Shown in pieces: positions 31,946 through 43,660 of a stretch of 64,000 bases of DNA. The number at the start of each line of letters is the position of its first letter. The first letter of the stretch is position 1. Made by a program: the position numbers and the translations under genes. The stretch comes from Ctena decussata (taxonomy: Eukaryota; Mollusca; Bivalvia; Lucinida; Lucinidae), in NCBI GenBank assembly GCA_963989385.1, contig OZ022502.1:52507454-52571453 (forward strand). The letters are read 5' to 3'. A model generated the notes under the pieces. The model was not told where the DNA came from. It made no database searches and saw nothing but the letters and a program-made list of their open reading frames with translations.

Positions 31946-32087
31946 AGCAATACCAGCCTGCAGTCAGGGGTTGGTATTGCTGGTGGTTATAGCAAGGATG
32001 GGTGGCCACCAAACAAAATTCGGTTATTTGCCATCATATGCAAAGGTGGGTCCAGGCTTGCTTTTTTGATAAAGCAAGGTCTGGACC
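31946..32087 (+). repeat. Two hairpins at the probable Helentron 3' end
   Basis: Hairpin 1: AGCAATACCA (31946-31955) pairs with TGGTATTGCT (31972-31981), extendable by wobble pairs. Hairpin 2: GGTCCAGGCTTGCTTT (32049-32064) pairs with AAAGCAAGGTCTGGACC (32071-32087) with one bulge. Rolling-circle elements characteristically carry a hairpin close to the 3' terminus, so hairpin 2 is the better terminator candidate. The exact end is unknown. Confidence 0.5.
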
Positions 32088-32104
32088 ATTGGCTACTATA
32101 GTGC

Positions 32105-33510
32105 TGGAAGTGGTATATACATGTATCCTGTATCTGTAGGGAAAGACAATGTATGCCCTTGCAGATTGGTATTATGTTCTTAAAGACACATTTTTGATTG
32201 CATAATACCCTAATGACCGTTTATTGAAACATGCTGCTCAGAGATAAAATATCCCAGAAGACTTTTCACTGAAGTACAGGTAGGGGGCCAGATAAAGGGA
32301 AATCAATTGTCAAGGGAAAAGACAGAATATAGTTATAAACAGATGATGATTGGATCAGACTGTTTTTGAAGACCCACATAGAGCTGTGTTGAACAGTGCT
32401 GCCATAATCTGCTCAAAACCTGTTTTTATGCCAAGGGCTACGAAAGTATGCCATGCAAATATAGGTACTCATAAATTACAACGTTCGCGCATACAGAAGA
32501 CTTAGATCAGCATGTGCAGTCTAATCAGTCAATCATGTTTGCATAAACAGCCTACGATTCCTAAAAAGCAAAATTGAAGACTATGATCAATCTACACAAT
32601 GTGACAGCTGATTTGAATATTTACTGTTAATAATCAAGTTATGCCAAATCAGCCTGCACAGCTAAAAAGCAAACAAAAACAAAAAAAAACCTGATTACGG
32701 TCTACATAGATGTGACATATTGTTCACACGAAAGTTACGTTATCAATGAGTATTCGAAATCAGCATGCACATTCTGTCTTTATTTTCGCCTTTTCAAGGT
32801 TTGGGCATATATATGTGTCTATGTTTATATAATTTTTCACAAAATATCACATAAAATCAGATCTAGAAAATAAAATTAAAATAATTATCTCTTTGTTTGG
32901 TTTGCAAGTTTTATATGACTGTTTTACATATGTCTAGCAAAAAGTCATTTTTATATTTTTTATAATGCCAGAAACTTTCATATGTTTAGCTTTTAGCAGA
33001 CAGTGAAACCTTTTTTTTTTTGCATTTACTTTAACATAAAATAATCATAAACAAATCAAAGAAAAAAAAGGAAAACAGTTGTACAACCATTATCTCGGAT
33101 CAGACAAAAAAAAATAAATAAAATAAAACAATAAAATCAAAAATAGATAAAATGAAAATTATAATATTTTTTTTCTTTATTATGAATTACTTTTTTTTAA
33201 CTCATTAGTTTTTTGTTCTTGTTGTTAAATTGTTTAAAGTAGATGCATCTACAGGATAATATCAGTTTCCCCATATTAGGCCCCACTTTTGGAATTTGTC
33301 ACTGGCATAATCCTCTCATAATCACCTAGATAAGACAATCCTTTGATGTAAGCTGTGGCCCTAAGCACTGTTTATTGGGAGCTATCAAAGTGTGCCACCC
33401 CAATTTGTTAAAGAAAAAAATGTGTCTTTAACTAAGTTACCTGACAGTCTGCTGTTTTAGTACTTCTTTAAAGTTGCCTGTGTGCTAGGCCTCGTCCCTG
33501 TGACACCATA
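32105..33510. other. Intron 1 sequence, nothing recognised
   Basis: Very AT-rich (poly-A and poly-T tracts between 33000 and 33220). No exon, RNA or structured repeat is supported. Confidence 0.4.
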
Positions 33511-34468
33511 CAGGGTGTCTAAAAAACATGGCCCTTTTTTGAAATTGCTGTAACTCCTTTATTTTTCGAGGAAACTTTCCAAAAATTTGTACGATTGTAG
33601 CAAGTTGATGCGCCTTTGCATTTATGTTTACTAACAGGTGGCCTTGCTTACAGGATGTGATGTCATAATGTTTTAAGTTTACGGTTATTGCATCATTTCT
33701 ATCTGCACTTTTGAAACTGCTTACTGTTCTCAAGCAAAATAGATTAAAATTTAGAGCATTCTAAAGCTTACATTCTAAGGAGCGAAAGATTCACATTATC
33801 TCAGATAATGGATATCTTGAATAATGCAAAGAAAATTGTAATAAATTACCGTTTTTAGTGAAAATGAATAGCTTTAAAGCAAGATTGCAGGTCAACACAA
33901 AATTATCTTCAGATTCATAATAAAAAATGAACTAAAATGGTCAAATTATAGCTTTTGAAGTCATTCAGCTATTAAAAATTAGTAGGACACAATAAAGAAA
34001 CAAGATGCTTATCAGTTCTTTGCCATATTTAGTTTTTTAATGATCTTTGATGATACCGCCTTTATAGGCCTGCCTCTTCCCTTTTCTTGCTAAACTCTTT
34101 GGCTTAATCATGAACAGCCTATTCTACCACCCAGTTCTTACCACAACATAACAGCCAATTTCCCTTGCATTTTATTTTTCTCAGATTTCCACTATTTGAG
34201 ATTTTTTGAACCCTTGTTTCGTTTGAATGCAGACTTGAGAGCGCTCTGAAGGCATTCTTCTTCGCTTAATGCCATTTTATGTTTCCAGCAATGCAGATGA
34301 GAAAAAAAATGATGTCATTTATACTTTATGATGTCATCATAATGTCCCTTTCGGTTGAAGTACTTTTTGATAAAGACTCATATCCAGTAAGATTCTGCTA
34401 CATTTTCCCTCATAAATAAATGAGTTACAGCAATTTCAAAAAAGGTGTATGTTTTTTTAGACACCCTG
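33511..34468. mobile_element. Non-autonomous TIR element with TA duplication (Tc1/mariner-like)
   Basis: The left end CAGGGTGTCTAAAAAACATG and the right end, reverse-complemented CAGGGTGTCTAAAAAAACAT, are inverted, and the match continues through TTTTTTGAAATTGCTGTAAC on both sides (about 47 bp). TA flanks both ends (33509-33510, 34469-34470). The 958-bp interior has no transposase. The TA duplication and the CAGGGTGTC end point to the Tc1/mariner superfamily. Confidence 0.8.
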
Positions 34469-34659
34469 TAGTTTTAGAGATGTGCCTACAGCCTTATCTA
34501 CAGGAGCATACAATGTGTACCCCTGCAGAGCTGGGTTGGTAGTGATGGGGTAACTTGGAGTTTGCAGGTCCTAATCAGGGTTTTGTCAGATGAATTATCA
34601 GTCTCAAAATAAGTTAAGTTAGTGATTTCAGAGTAAAAATATTAGTGTTTTACACATTG

Positions 34660-35092
34660 CAGAATTAAATGTAGTATAAAAATCCTAAATATTGGGCCTG
34701 CTTGGACTGAGCAAACAGTATAAACCTGTAGTCTGATCAGAGTCTACACTGCTTGCCATTCCCTCTGCAGCTTTTCACACCTGTTATTGCATTGCAAAGT
34801 TAATTGTTCCATTTTTTGGGACACGTATGATTATTGTTTTGGGAGTCCCAATCTTTAGTATTTTTTTTACAGTATTTTGGATACATTTCAAGGGAAGCAA
34901 CTCTGCCTTTTTTCTATCTCGTCTTCCTTCTCAATAGGGGTCATAGGGAAGAATTTTCTCCACTTTGGGCAGATTCTTTCTTTTAGATGTAAACCCTAAT
35001 TTTGTATGAGTTCGACATCGGAAGCAACCAAGAAGTCACAAAAGTGGTTTCCTTTGTGTGAATGGCAGCACACATGGAGGTATACCCACCTC
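34660..35092. repeat. Degraded family E and G foldbacks
   Basis: 34705-34770 has GCAAACAGTATAAACCTG and CTGATCAGAGTCTACACTGC, a family E trait. 34872-35092 has ATTTCAAGGGAAGCAACTCT, AAGAATTTTCTCC and AGATTCTTTCTTTTA, a family G trait. A family D-like fragment (GGGACACGTATGATT, GGGAGTCCCAA) lies between at 34815-34860. Confidence 0.45.
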
Positions 35093-35685
35093 GCTTATAT
35101 AATTGTAATGTTTGAATTTGACAATACATTTGTCCTCCTTGAAGATAGGTTATAGAAATTGGCAATTGGAAATTATTCTAATTAATATTGTCATAAATAA
35201 CGTCTCTGGTGAAGATATGCTAAAGAAGTGTTAATAATTTAAATAGAAATATTTAATTACATAGTGTTGTAGAGCATTTTAGTGCATATTAGTATGCGCA
35301 CTTCATACCAGAATTGCTGCGCATGTTAGTTTTTTTCTGTGTTGTGCATTTGCTCATGTACTGTAATACAATATTTCAAGATATATTCTGTGTCATGCCT
35401 GCAAATTCTAGAAAGTGAGATACAGGGAATTCTTTTCAAGTGGTGACAGTGGCATCTTGAACTTCATTGCAGCTGTCTGGTTTAGCTCTTATGATAGTGA
35501 GCACATAGGCGGAACACATACCTTCCTGCTGAATTTTCATTAAGGAAGAGTAGCTATGCATTATGTTTTCATAGAAACCAAAACCTTTTTTTTTCATATC
35601 TGCTGTAAACTTTTTAATTTCTTGTATTGTAAACTTTTTCATTTCTTGTAGGTATGATTTTTCAGAATCATTTGTTCAGGAATAT
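35093..35685. other. Intron 1 sequence, nothing recognised
   Basis: No exon or repeat could be defined. The minus strand frame at 35436-35642 has no domain or splice support. Confidence 0.4.
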
Positions 35686-35797
35686 ACCGTAATGTGCTTA
35701 AGTATTTGTTGGGACACCTTAAGATAATAAATTTTCCATTTGTCTCAAATGGCAGATTAAATATCTTTATGTGTCCCAAACTTTAAACACATTACAG
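35686..35797. repeat. Palindromic MITE, family D (copy 4)
   Basis: CCGTAATGTGCTTAAGTATT at the left, AAACACATTACAGTAC at the right and ATTTTCCATTTGTCTCAAAT in the middle match the copy at 19557-19663. Confidence 0.65.
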
Positions 35798-35952
35798 TAC
35801 ATCCAGCTGTTGAATCATCATATTGACTTTTCTGAGATTGCCATTTTCTATAAAAGGTTTGCTAGTTTGCTATCTAAACCAATGATATCTCAAAGTACTG
35901 TCAAGTCAAATTAATGAAACATTTTACAAATATAATTTCTGTCTTGGGCCAG

Positions 35953-36941
35953 CATACCTGCCAAGTTTTCGATTAACAAAAGAGTGAGACTGCGCGCGAA
36001 CCCTTGATTTAGCCCCCTTTTCCACGTTAGTTCATTCGCGGAGAAACCCTTTGACAATGGAAAAGAGTGAGATTTTTGTGTCATTTTTTTTCTCTTTATG
36101 CGAAACTAGAGATTGGGGATGGCAGTGGGGGAGGAGTAGGATCAGTAGGTAGTTCTTAAATGAAGATAAACATCAAGTATTCTTATTTACAATTATTGTA
36201 TTACTATCATTTTATACATTGAGGTTGTTAAAGTGATCTGCTATCAAAAATGGCAAGTTAGGTTCTGCAATGAAGTTGCTTTTGAGAGTTTCAGCTCTGA
36301 TAACATTTTGGTCTGTCTAGGTAACAACAAAATCAGATACCGATTGCAAATGTTTTGACGTTTTCAATGACCGACTGTGAAGATCTGTGTTGCCATGCTT
36401 TTTTACATCGTTTTTTTCCGGCGTGGGAAACACTGAAATGCCTTTGACAAAGTTTACAAAATGCAACGCTGTTGCCCTTCTCACTCTTCGTAACCCAGGT
36501 AAACTCGATCTCCCATCCATTTTGATACTTTGATTTATATAAAACCTTTATTTTTCTCCGGCGTTTTCAATATTTCATGTACAAAAAAAACGGAAGTACA
36601 CATTTGGTTGTTTTCGGCTCTAATCGCTATCGAACACTCGAGTTATTTTTACCCACACTACCTTTACCTATTTTTAGACCAGGTGATGAATTTTCCCGGA
36701 GATAAATATAGATTCGGTGACCGAGATTGTCCGAATGTAGCGGAAGTTGATAGAAAACACGCTTTTGACGATCGAGAGAGCGCAAAAAAAGACATTTTTT
36801 TTTCATTCTCCGGTTTAAAGTGAAATCGTGAGCAAGCGAAGGAAGCGTGAGTTATTGCTATTTTTCAAAATACGATCGTGAGGTCGTGGGAGACGTCCAA
36901 ATTCGTGAGGGTCACGCACAAATCGTGAAACTTGGCAGGTA
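35953..36941. mobile_element. Non-autonomous TIR element, hAT-like
   Basis: CATACCTGCCAAGTTT (35953-35968) is inverted as AAACTTGGCAGGTATG (36928-36943). The flanks share TGGGCCAG (35945-35952 and 36942-36949), so an 8-bp target duplication is possible; because TIR and duplication overlap by two bases, 6 or 7 bp are alternatives. An 8-bp duplication fits the hAT superfamily. The 989-bp interior has CG-rich ends and no recognised transposase, and the + frame at 36530-36823 resembles no known protein. Confidence 0.7.
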
Positions 36942-36949
36942 TGGGCCAG

Positions 36950-38440
36950 TGGTATGGCCGTCTTGGAATTTGCTCCTAATGAGAGTGCAGACTGTAGTAA
37001 ACTGACTCGAAGAAAGAAATGATACAAAGTTACAGTGGAATGTCAGTTAAAAATATCAAGGTTAAATAGTTGATACACCAGTTTTCCAGCATCTTTTTCT
37101 TATTTATTGATTAGTGAGCCTGAAGTTTGATCTTTGGCCAGCCATCTGTCTGTAACCAAGAAGGAAAGTATATGATAATCAACTTCTAGGACAACCAGTG
37201 TGATATACAGAATGTGGATTACGTCAACTAAACAAATATTTAAAATACATTGGTGAGAACCCTAGCTGGATCAAATCAAAATCAGACACTTCTTGAAATG
37301 TTAGAATCTAACATACGATACAGTGTGGTATTCTGTTTTCTACCAAGATGATGCTTAATTCACAGAACAGTTGATAACCATTGCCAATAAGAAGGTCATG
37401 CTCAAAACTGTTACATAAACATTATATTTTATTATGACAGGGCTTAGTAGGCACAGCCGCACATTCAAACAACTCAAAATTGGTGGAAATGCAGTGCTGT
37501 TTAATGCTGAATCAGCATTCTGCTTTTGAAAGTTGTCATGACGTACTCAAGAGAGAATGCAGGAAACACAGTGAATGCTTCTCAGACACTTATGTACACT
37601 ACAGGATATGGCATGTTACGAAGATCTCATGGTATTACTGCCACAGTTTCATAACAGTTTACTGTTTAAGACAAAATTTCATCTTAACATGTCAGTTGTC
37701 ACAACAAACTACATACTGGTGGCCAGACACAACAAACTACATACTGGTGGCCAGACAAGTGACTGCTGTTCCAACAATGCATGTTATGATATGGCGTTTG
37801 TCAGCAGAGCCTATTCCTACCAGCATCATGTTAATGTTCTTCCATGTGGAATATTTTGTGTCATTATGATAGATATGCATAGCCAAAGACATTACCTCGG
37901 AGCAGTTCTGAAATGCCATACCAAAGGGAGACACTCGTAATTTCTTATGCATTACTGGTATATTAATTTCATTTTGACTGTCTAGTTATCATATCAGCTT
38001 TTTTTTTTTGAAATTGACTCTGAAGAATAAGAGTACCTCAGCGGTTGGATAAAGATAGCATAGAGACATGGACTGCACTAAATTATCATAAACCTATTGA
38101 CAGTTGTTATTGTGTACCATTTCTTCTCTGAGACAGTATACTACCGATCTGCCAATTATTATATCTTATTTGAGCTATGAATGTACTGTGTAAACATGTC
38201 TGTATAAGTTAAATGGTTTGAATGTCTTCAAAGCAGGCACAAAACATTGAATAAAGATTGATTCAGTGGAATCTGGCATGGAATCAATGTTGATACAATG
38301 TTTATTCAGTATTATTTTGCAGGTGTGTTTGATATTCTTAGTTTTAAATCATGAATTTGATATATCAGCTTAACAGGAGGCCAAAAACACAGTGGATATC
38401 TTAATTTGTTTGTTTGTAAATTTGAATTAATTAAATCATA
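36950..38440. other. Intron 1 sequence with a small duplication
   Basis: No exon is supported. At about 37701-37755 a 26-bp unit (ACAACAAACTACATACTGGT) is tandemly repeated twice. The overlapping + frames between 37480 and 37940 cover this duplication and have no domain similarity that I recognise. Confidence 0.45.
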
Positions 38441-38600
38441 TGGTGGGTTGGTTGGTTGGTTGGTTGTTTTGAGTTTAACGGCCCTTTGAGACAATATTTC
38501 AGTCCATATCAGGCCGTCTCCCAGAAAGAGGGAGAAAGAAGAGAAATGATAGATGAGAGAAAAAATGTCCAAAACACCCCAACCTGCTTCTACTGCAAGC
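38441..38600 (-). repeat. SINE 3' fragment with GGTT-repeat tail
   Basis: On the + strand a GGTTGGTTGGTTGGTT run is followed by TTTTGAGTTTAACGGCCC and CAGGCCGTCTCCCAG. This order (short tandem tail, then a TTTAACG phrase) is what I know from the 3' ends of mollusc SINEs lying in reverse orientation. No tRNA-like head is seen, so it is 5' truncated. A poly-C tract follows at 38611-38626. Confidence 0.4.
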
Positions 38601-38649
38601 ACAGTAGCCACCCCCCCCCCCCACCCCCATATAATGGGGAATCACATGA

Positions 38650-40244
38650 CATTTTGTATCTATAGTTGCACAGAATGGTTAAGAAATTTATCATTATTCT
38701 ATTATCTACTCAATAAATTTTCATACAGAAAAATGCAGATACGTTGTCACTTTTGCAGCAAGCCATTACCTAAAAGCTGTTTCTATGCACACTGTATTTT
38801 TCAAAACAACCTCAAGCAAATTCAGATAGCCTTTGCTTGAGCTATGTTAAAAACTACATAAAACAAGGTATCTGCACTTTACTTCATGAAAAACCATTTA
38901 GGAAATAACTGTTGTTACCCATTCACGATTCCATGATTCCCCGTCTTGCAAACAGATGTACTGGGTTATAGATGCTCAAATCAGCTTGTGTTTATGCAGG
39001 GACACAATAACTGGAAAATTTATAAGGTCTATAATTTGGGAAAACTGCACATATGGACAAGCTAGTCTGGGCTACAGTGTTTGGAGATGCTTTAAGGTAA
39101 CAGCCTTTCAAAATTTAACTCTAGTATAAGCATTTGTTACCATTTTTTCTGAAAAATAAATAAATAAATAAATAAATTAAAGAACTTACATATCTTTTAT
39201 TCTTCTTCTGTTTACCAAGTGCACATTTATCATACTTATCCACCTATAAGATGAAGGGTTCCCCTTCCAAAATTACCCTTAACCCTTTTTTGTCTAGTGG
39301 ACTTGCCCCATCCTTATAAAGTGGATGAGTCCATTTCTAATTCTAGGGGTTTCTAGTGGATGTTTTAAATTTTATTGTATTTTCAATAGAAATTCCTTTA
39401 AGCAAACAGTGTTGACTCTGCCCAGATTCCACATTCTGTGGCATCTTAACTGGGGATTGTTGGCATAATAATTGTCCCTAAGACATATTTCTGGTCAATA
39501 AAGGCTTAATATGTCAGTAACCTTAAAGGACTCGCCAGTATGCATTCTATGCATTATATTCTATATGACTGCTTTTGGAAGTAAAGATAAACCAGGAATC
39601 AATTGTTGTGCTGGCTTGCCTTGGGTGTAAAATCACATCATCATCCATCATGTATTAGATACCCAGCCTGTATTTAATATCCATTCATAGTCAAACATTA
39701 ACTGTGTCACATGATTAAGATGGTCTTCTCACCAATATGTGGTAAAACCTTTGATTCATGATCCTAGATGGCTGCCTGCTCACATAATTAGCTCAAAAGA
39801 GATTTTTTGTGATAATGTCTCAGGTGAGCCATTCAGGGCCTCATGGCCCTCTTGTTGTCTCTCATCTGCTGCTATGAAGGAGTGATACAGCTCTCATAAT
39901 ATAAGCTTACAGCTATGGAGAAGCCATTTTGGTCCATTTCGGTGTGGTTAACTTGTTTATAGTATTGCAATATATGTAAATTGTTTTTCTTTTGCTATTG
40001 TGCTGCTGCTATTCAGGAACTAAAGTGAAATTTGGTAAATGTCTTGTATAAATCAGATATCTTGATATGATAATAACTCTTGATATGATAATAACAAGAG
40101 GCATGGCCCAGTTACTACAACTGATCATTACTTGGTATTTGCAAACCGTAGAACAGCGTATGCACTCTGACATAGACTTTTTGGTCAAAATCTTCAATGT
40201 CTGCATAGTGGTCGACAGGGGTTCCTTACTGTGATTTTACAACG
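38650..40244. other. Intron 1 sequence with an end fragment of family A
   Basis: 39700-39856 is the right end of a + strand family A copy, ending GTGAGCCATTCAGGGCCTCA TGGCCCTCTTGTT (compare 23250-23291 and the start at 857). An AAATAAATAAAT run lies near 39157-39178. No exon is supported in the rest. Confidence 0.45.
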
Positions 40245-40500
40245 CCAAAGTAAAAATAGTTGAATTTGCAAACAGTGTAGATACGGTGAGGCGGCTCATG
40301 ATGAGCTGCTTCATTGGATCTATTCTGTTTGCTCTCCAGTCTCTGAATTCTCAATATGATAGAGCTTGGACAAAACAGTTTGTGAAATTTTGCAGACGTA
40401 GATGTTCAGCACTTTAAGAGTAACCTGTATACCGTATTAATCCTGATAAATGCCCCCTGCTCTAATAAATGCTCTAATTTAATAGGATTAATACGGTATG
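40245..40500. repeat. Family F copy followed by a perfect hairpin
   Basis: 40245-40415 matches family F (TTGAATTTGCAAACAGTG, GAGGCGGCTCATGATGAGC, TTTTGCAGACGTAGATG). At 40429-40499, ATACCGTATTAATCCT is perfectly mirrored by AGGATTAATACGGTAT, enclosing a small AT-rich loop with ATAAATGCC/ATAAATGCT. The hairpin looks like a separate MITE. Confidence 0.6.
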
Positions 40501-40689
40501 TTGAACACAGAGGAAACAGAAAAATTGCAAAGCAAGAGAACCGGTAATAATAGGGTCCTGGGAGGTAAACATTTCTCAAATTATACTGGTTTCTAAATGT
40601 TTTCCAAGGAGAAGCAATTAAAGTGACTCCTTATTAAATTCCCTCCTTTGCAAAACCTGTATTGGAATCACTGGCATTGGATCCTTGTA

Positions 40690-41000
40690 TGAGGATTCAG
40701 TTTCTAAAATTCTTTTTATCACATGACATCGCTGTTACTCAGTGGATAACAGTGTGTCATAAAAATCGTATTACCATACGTGTAATAACACTTTTGGCAC
40801 GTACATGTAATGTCAATGACAACATTCATGTCAACTGCTTTTTCACTGCAATAATGCTAATTTTGAAAACTCCCATTTAAAAGGGTCATGTGATAAACAG
40901 AATGTTACACAAGTGGTCATTTCATATGAAATTTATGAAACTCGCCAAATGCTCATTTCATAAATGTCATATGAAATGACCGCTCATGTAAGATCCTCTA
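40690..41000. repeat. Dispersed repeat family I (copy 1)
   Basis: Shares a collinear series of phrases with 46075-46395: CATGACATCGCTGTTACTCA, GTGTCATAAAAATCGTATTA, TTGGCACGTACATGTAATGT, GTCATGTGATAAACAGAATG. It ends in a palindrome, GGTCATTTCATATGA (40915-40929) with TCATATGAAATGACC (40967-40981). Confidence 0.6.
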
Positions 41001-41596
41001 TTTATGGATCAAGTACCAGCGATTGGAATCATTTAGGCAATGTTCCCATTTCTTTGCTTTGTTTCGTCATTCACATATTGCACACAAAGAATGCATAAGC
41101 TGTTCTTGATGCGCAGTCATGCTTATTTTCCCCATGAATTATGCAACTTGATTTCTTTAATTATGGTAAAATAATTTCTCTGCATGTACAAGTAAATAAG
41201 TTAACTGACTTCACAGCATGAATAATTAGTGCATGAAATTAATCATATATCATTTGTTATATTTTTATTTCTGATTTATGATTGTTTGCGGTCATATTTA
41301 AAATAGCTAAAGTGACCTAGAAAAGAAAGAAAAATGATGGGGATGAGAAGAAAACAGTGGTTTGGCGTCAGAGTCATGACAATGGGAAGAGGATTTTATT
41401 TCATGTATAAACATTGAACAGTGAAGACTGATTAGCTAGCACAACATCACAGGTTGATTAGGGTCTTCCGTGTTTGCAGTTCTTAACCCATTGCATTCTG
41501 GGTATTTTTTGTCGTCTGCTGAAATTGTCGTCTGATCAAAAATCAAGAATATTTTGACAATATTGGTCTAACCAACTCTTGTAGAAATAATGTCTA

Positions 41597-41706
41597 GGCA
41601 GCAAACAGTTTGGATCTCAGATCAGGCCACACATTTATGGGGCCTGATCTGGATCCAAACTGTTTGCCCAGATACCTCTAAAGGGGTATCCCGAATGGAA
41701 TGGGTT
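41597..41706. repeat. Foldback repeat family E (variant)
   Basis: GCAAACAGTTTGGATCTCAG and ATCAGGCC on the left mirror GGCCTGATCTGGATCCAAAC TGTTTGC on the right with a short AT loop. Confidence 0.6.
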
Positions 41707-41731
41707 AACTAATAACTGGGATTGTCCAAAT

Positions 41732-41970
41732 GAGCCGCGACATGTCAAAACCTACAAAGTGGCATGTGCACCCAGCGTAGACTCACATCAGCCTGGGCAT
41801 CCCTCTGGTCTGATCAGAGACTTTGCTGTACCTGTAAAGGGTAGGCAAGGGTCTGAGTTACATTCATGCTGACAGCAAAGACTTTGATCAGACTGGGCAA
41901 ATATCCAGGCTGATCTGAGTCTTTGCTGGGTGCACATGCCACTTTGTTTGTTTTGTTGTTTCACAGCATT
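41732..41970. repeat. Foldback repeat family C (copy)
   Basis: TGAGCCGCGACATGTCAAAA and CAAAGTGGCATGTGCACCCA at the left mirror GGGTGCACATGCCACTTTG at the right. Between are the mirrored GCCTGGGCATC and CAGGCTGATCTGAGTCTTTG. Family C copies also lie at 11551 (half), 43296, 45713, 56226, 56555, 57441 and 57964. Confidence 0.7.
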
Positions 41971-41999
41971 TTTACTTTCGAACATGCTATTGTTAGGTG

Positions 42000-42235
42000 A
42001 AAGGGGTACACTTTCAGGGGAAGCAACTCCACCTTTTTGTTTCTGCCTCATTTCAATGGGGGTCAACTCTTTAAGGATTCACTCCCATAGGAGCAAATTG
42101 TTTTCTATAGGAGTAGACGGCATTTTGGAAGGTCTATGTTCTTGAGGAGGGAAGCAAACAGGAAGTTGCAAAAATTATGTCCCTTTGCAAAAAATGGCAG
42201 AAAAACATGGTGTCATATCCATTTACCTTAATATG
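42000..42235. repeat. Foldback repeat family G (copy)
   Basis: AGGGGTACACTTTCAGGGGA at the left and CATATCCATTTACCTTAATA at the right, with GCAAATTGTTTTCTATAGG and AGGAAGTTGCAAAAATTATG inside. Matches the design of the copy at 5872. Confidence 0.55.
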
Positions 42236-42264
42236 GAGTGATGGAGTGAAGATCTGCTGGCAGA

Positions 42265-42470
42265 ACGTTAAACTTAAAGTGCCCAAAAGCGAACCTAGTT
42301 GAATCTACAAATAGCAAAGATCCTAATGAGGCAGCTCATGATGAGCTGCCTCATCTGGATCTACCCTGTTGCCATCTAGTTTTTGAATTCTCAAATTGAT
42401 ACAGCTTTGGATGAAGCATTTTTTGACATTTTATAGATGTAAATTTTATTGTCTGCTTTCTTGGAATTCT
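42265..42470. repeat. Dispersed repeat family F (copy 4)
   Basis: TTGAATCTACAAATAGCAAA, the palindrome GAGGCAGCTCATGATGAGCT GCCTC and AATTCTCAAATTGATACAGC identify it. It lies between family G and D copies. Confidence 0.6.
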
Positions 42471-42597
42471 AAGGGTGCTGATGTGGGTCAGGAGTTTAGC
42501 TCAGGTGCTATTTCTCAATATTTTGGTCAAGTATGCTTTTGCTTTGTGGATGATGGATATGTAAATTATTTCTTATTTGTTAGCAAGCAACAAATAC

Positions 42598-42699
42598 CTA
42601 ATGTGCGTATGTATTGGGACACCTAAAAATAATGAATTTTCCATTTGGGGCAAATGGAAAATTTATTATTTTAGGTGCCCCAATACTTAAGCACATTAG
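42598..42699. repeat. Palindromic MITE, family D (copy 5)
   Basis: CTAATGTGCGTATGTATTGG at the left and CCCCAATACTTAAGCACATT AG at the right, with ATTTTCCATTTGGGGCAAAT in the centre. Confidence 0.7.
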
Positions 42700-43139
42700 G
42701 ATTCTTGTGCTGTATAACATGTTTTATTTTTTCATATTTATTTTTGCCCCTATTAAAAAGACTCATTCATAACTGCAAATTCAAAACTGCAAAATAATGA
42801 CAGGCATACCAAATTTGACAGCCCAGGCCATGCTCCACAAATTCATTACTTGGCAAATAAGCTTATGAAAGTACCCTCCTCAGAAAATTTACCTTTTATG
42901 GTAACAGCATTAGCATCTGCGGCTGTATGTCAAGATTTTGTAGCTTAAGATTACAGCACTGGGGCTTAGAAGTTGATGAACAAAAGAAAAAGACGAAATG
43001 TTTTTATGCAACTTAATTCAGTTTGTCTACCAGAATTTGGACTCAGTATTCAAATTGGAATATTTAAAGTTTCATACTTGTTTATCTAGCTGAGACAATT
43101 TTTGAAAAGATGATTATTATTACTTTAATGTGACTCAGT

Positions 43140-43660
43140 CAAAGCTTAGATGAGAGGGGGGGGGGGGGGGGGGGGAGGTGGTTTGGGGATGGAGGGTAGA
43201 GGAGATGGAAAGCCTGTTGTTGGGATAGGTGGTAGTAGTATAAAGCTTGTGAGGTTGAGTGATGACTGTAGTAATTTTACAACGTGATCAAGATTTGAGC
43301 TGCGACACAACAAAACCACCAAAGTAGCATGTGCACCCAGCTTAGACTCAGATCCTGTCTGAGGGGGGGGGGGGGGGGGGGCAGATCCCACTTTGTTGGT
43401 TTTCTCGTATCACAGCTCATTTTACCCTATACTGGTACAGAATACCGGCGATAATTGAAGAGCAAATTTAAACTTTATAATGATCAGCGATTTTTAGCTA
43501 GCTTGAATGAAAGTACAGAAGAGCTACTGTTGTCACCCTGGCATTGGTGTCCGTGTCTGCATAAATGGATGTTTTGATCATCAAAGTTTTTCATGTGATA
43601 GGAAGGCGCTGAGCTTTCCTGCGTGTTGATAATTCTTGTTATACTCTTACTAGCCCCATA
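43140..43660. repeat. Poly-G tracts, family C and family B fragments
   Basis: A run of 20 or more G occurs near 43156-43175. A family C copy (43296-43420) has its middle replaced by a second G run near 43363-43381. 43495-43660 is family B: TAGCTAGCTTGAATGAAAGT ACAG, TGTTGTCACC and TGTCTGCATAAATGGATG, related to 53280-53455 and 57658-57915. The minus frame across the G runs (Pro-rich) is an artefact of them. Confidence 0.55.

Larger units (their letters stand above)
23292..32104 (+). mobile_element. Helentron-type Helitron (rolling-circle transposon)
   Basis: A replicative transposon whose single long frame (24234-31889) encodes a cysteine-protease-like domain, HUH Rep, PIF1-like helicase and a C-terminal EEP endonuclease; the added nuclease is typical of Helentrons (Helitron2). 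It lies in the sense orientation of the anoctamin gene, inside its first intron. Outer limits are uncertain: left is bounded by the family A copy ending at 23291, right probably lies just after two hairpins at 31946-31981 and 32049-32087. Upstream of the frame, the phrase TGAGCTGTTCTTTTCAACAA (near 23954) and its variant near 24068 form a direct repeat about 120 bp apart. Three nonsense codons make this copy unlikely to be active without suppression. Confidence 0.8.

Noticed and set aside
31871..32101. A 76-codon frame after the Helentron stop
   Set aside because: It overlaps the end of the main frame in another phase and covers the two terminal hairpins; no domain was recognised.
36530..36823. 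A 97-codon frame inside the hAT-like element as a transposase piece
   Set aside because: No hAT signature is visible and the element is too short to be autonomous.
43146..43391. Proline-rich minus strand frame
   Set aside because: Two poly-G runs on the + strand give poly-Pro; the rest is family C repeat.
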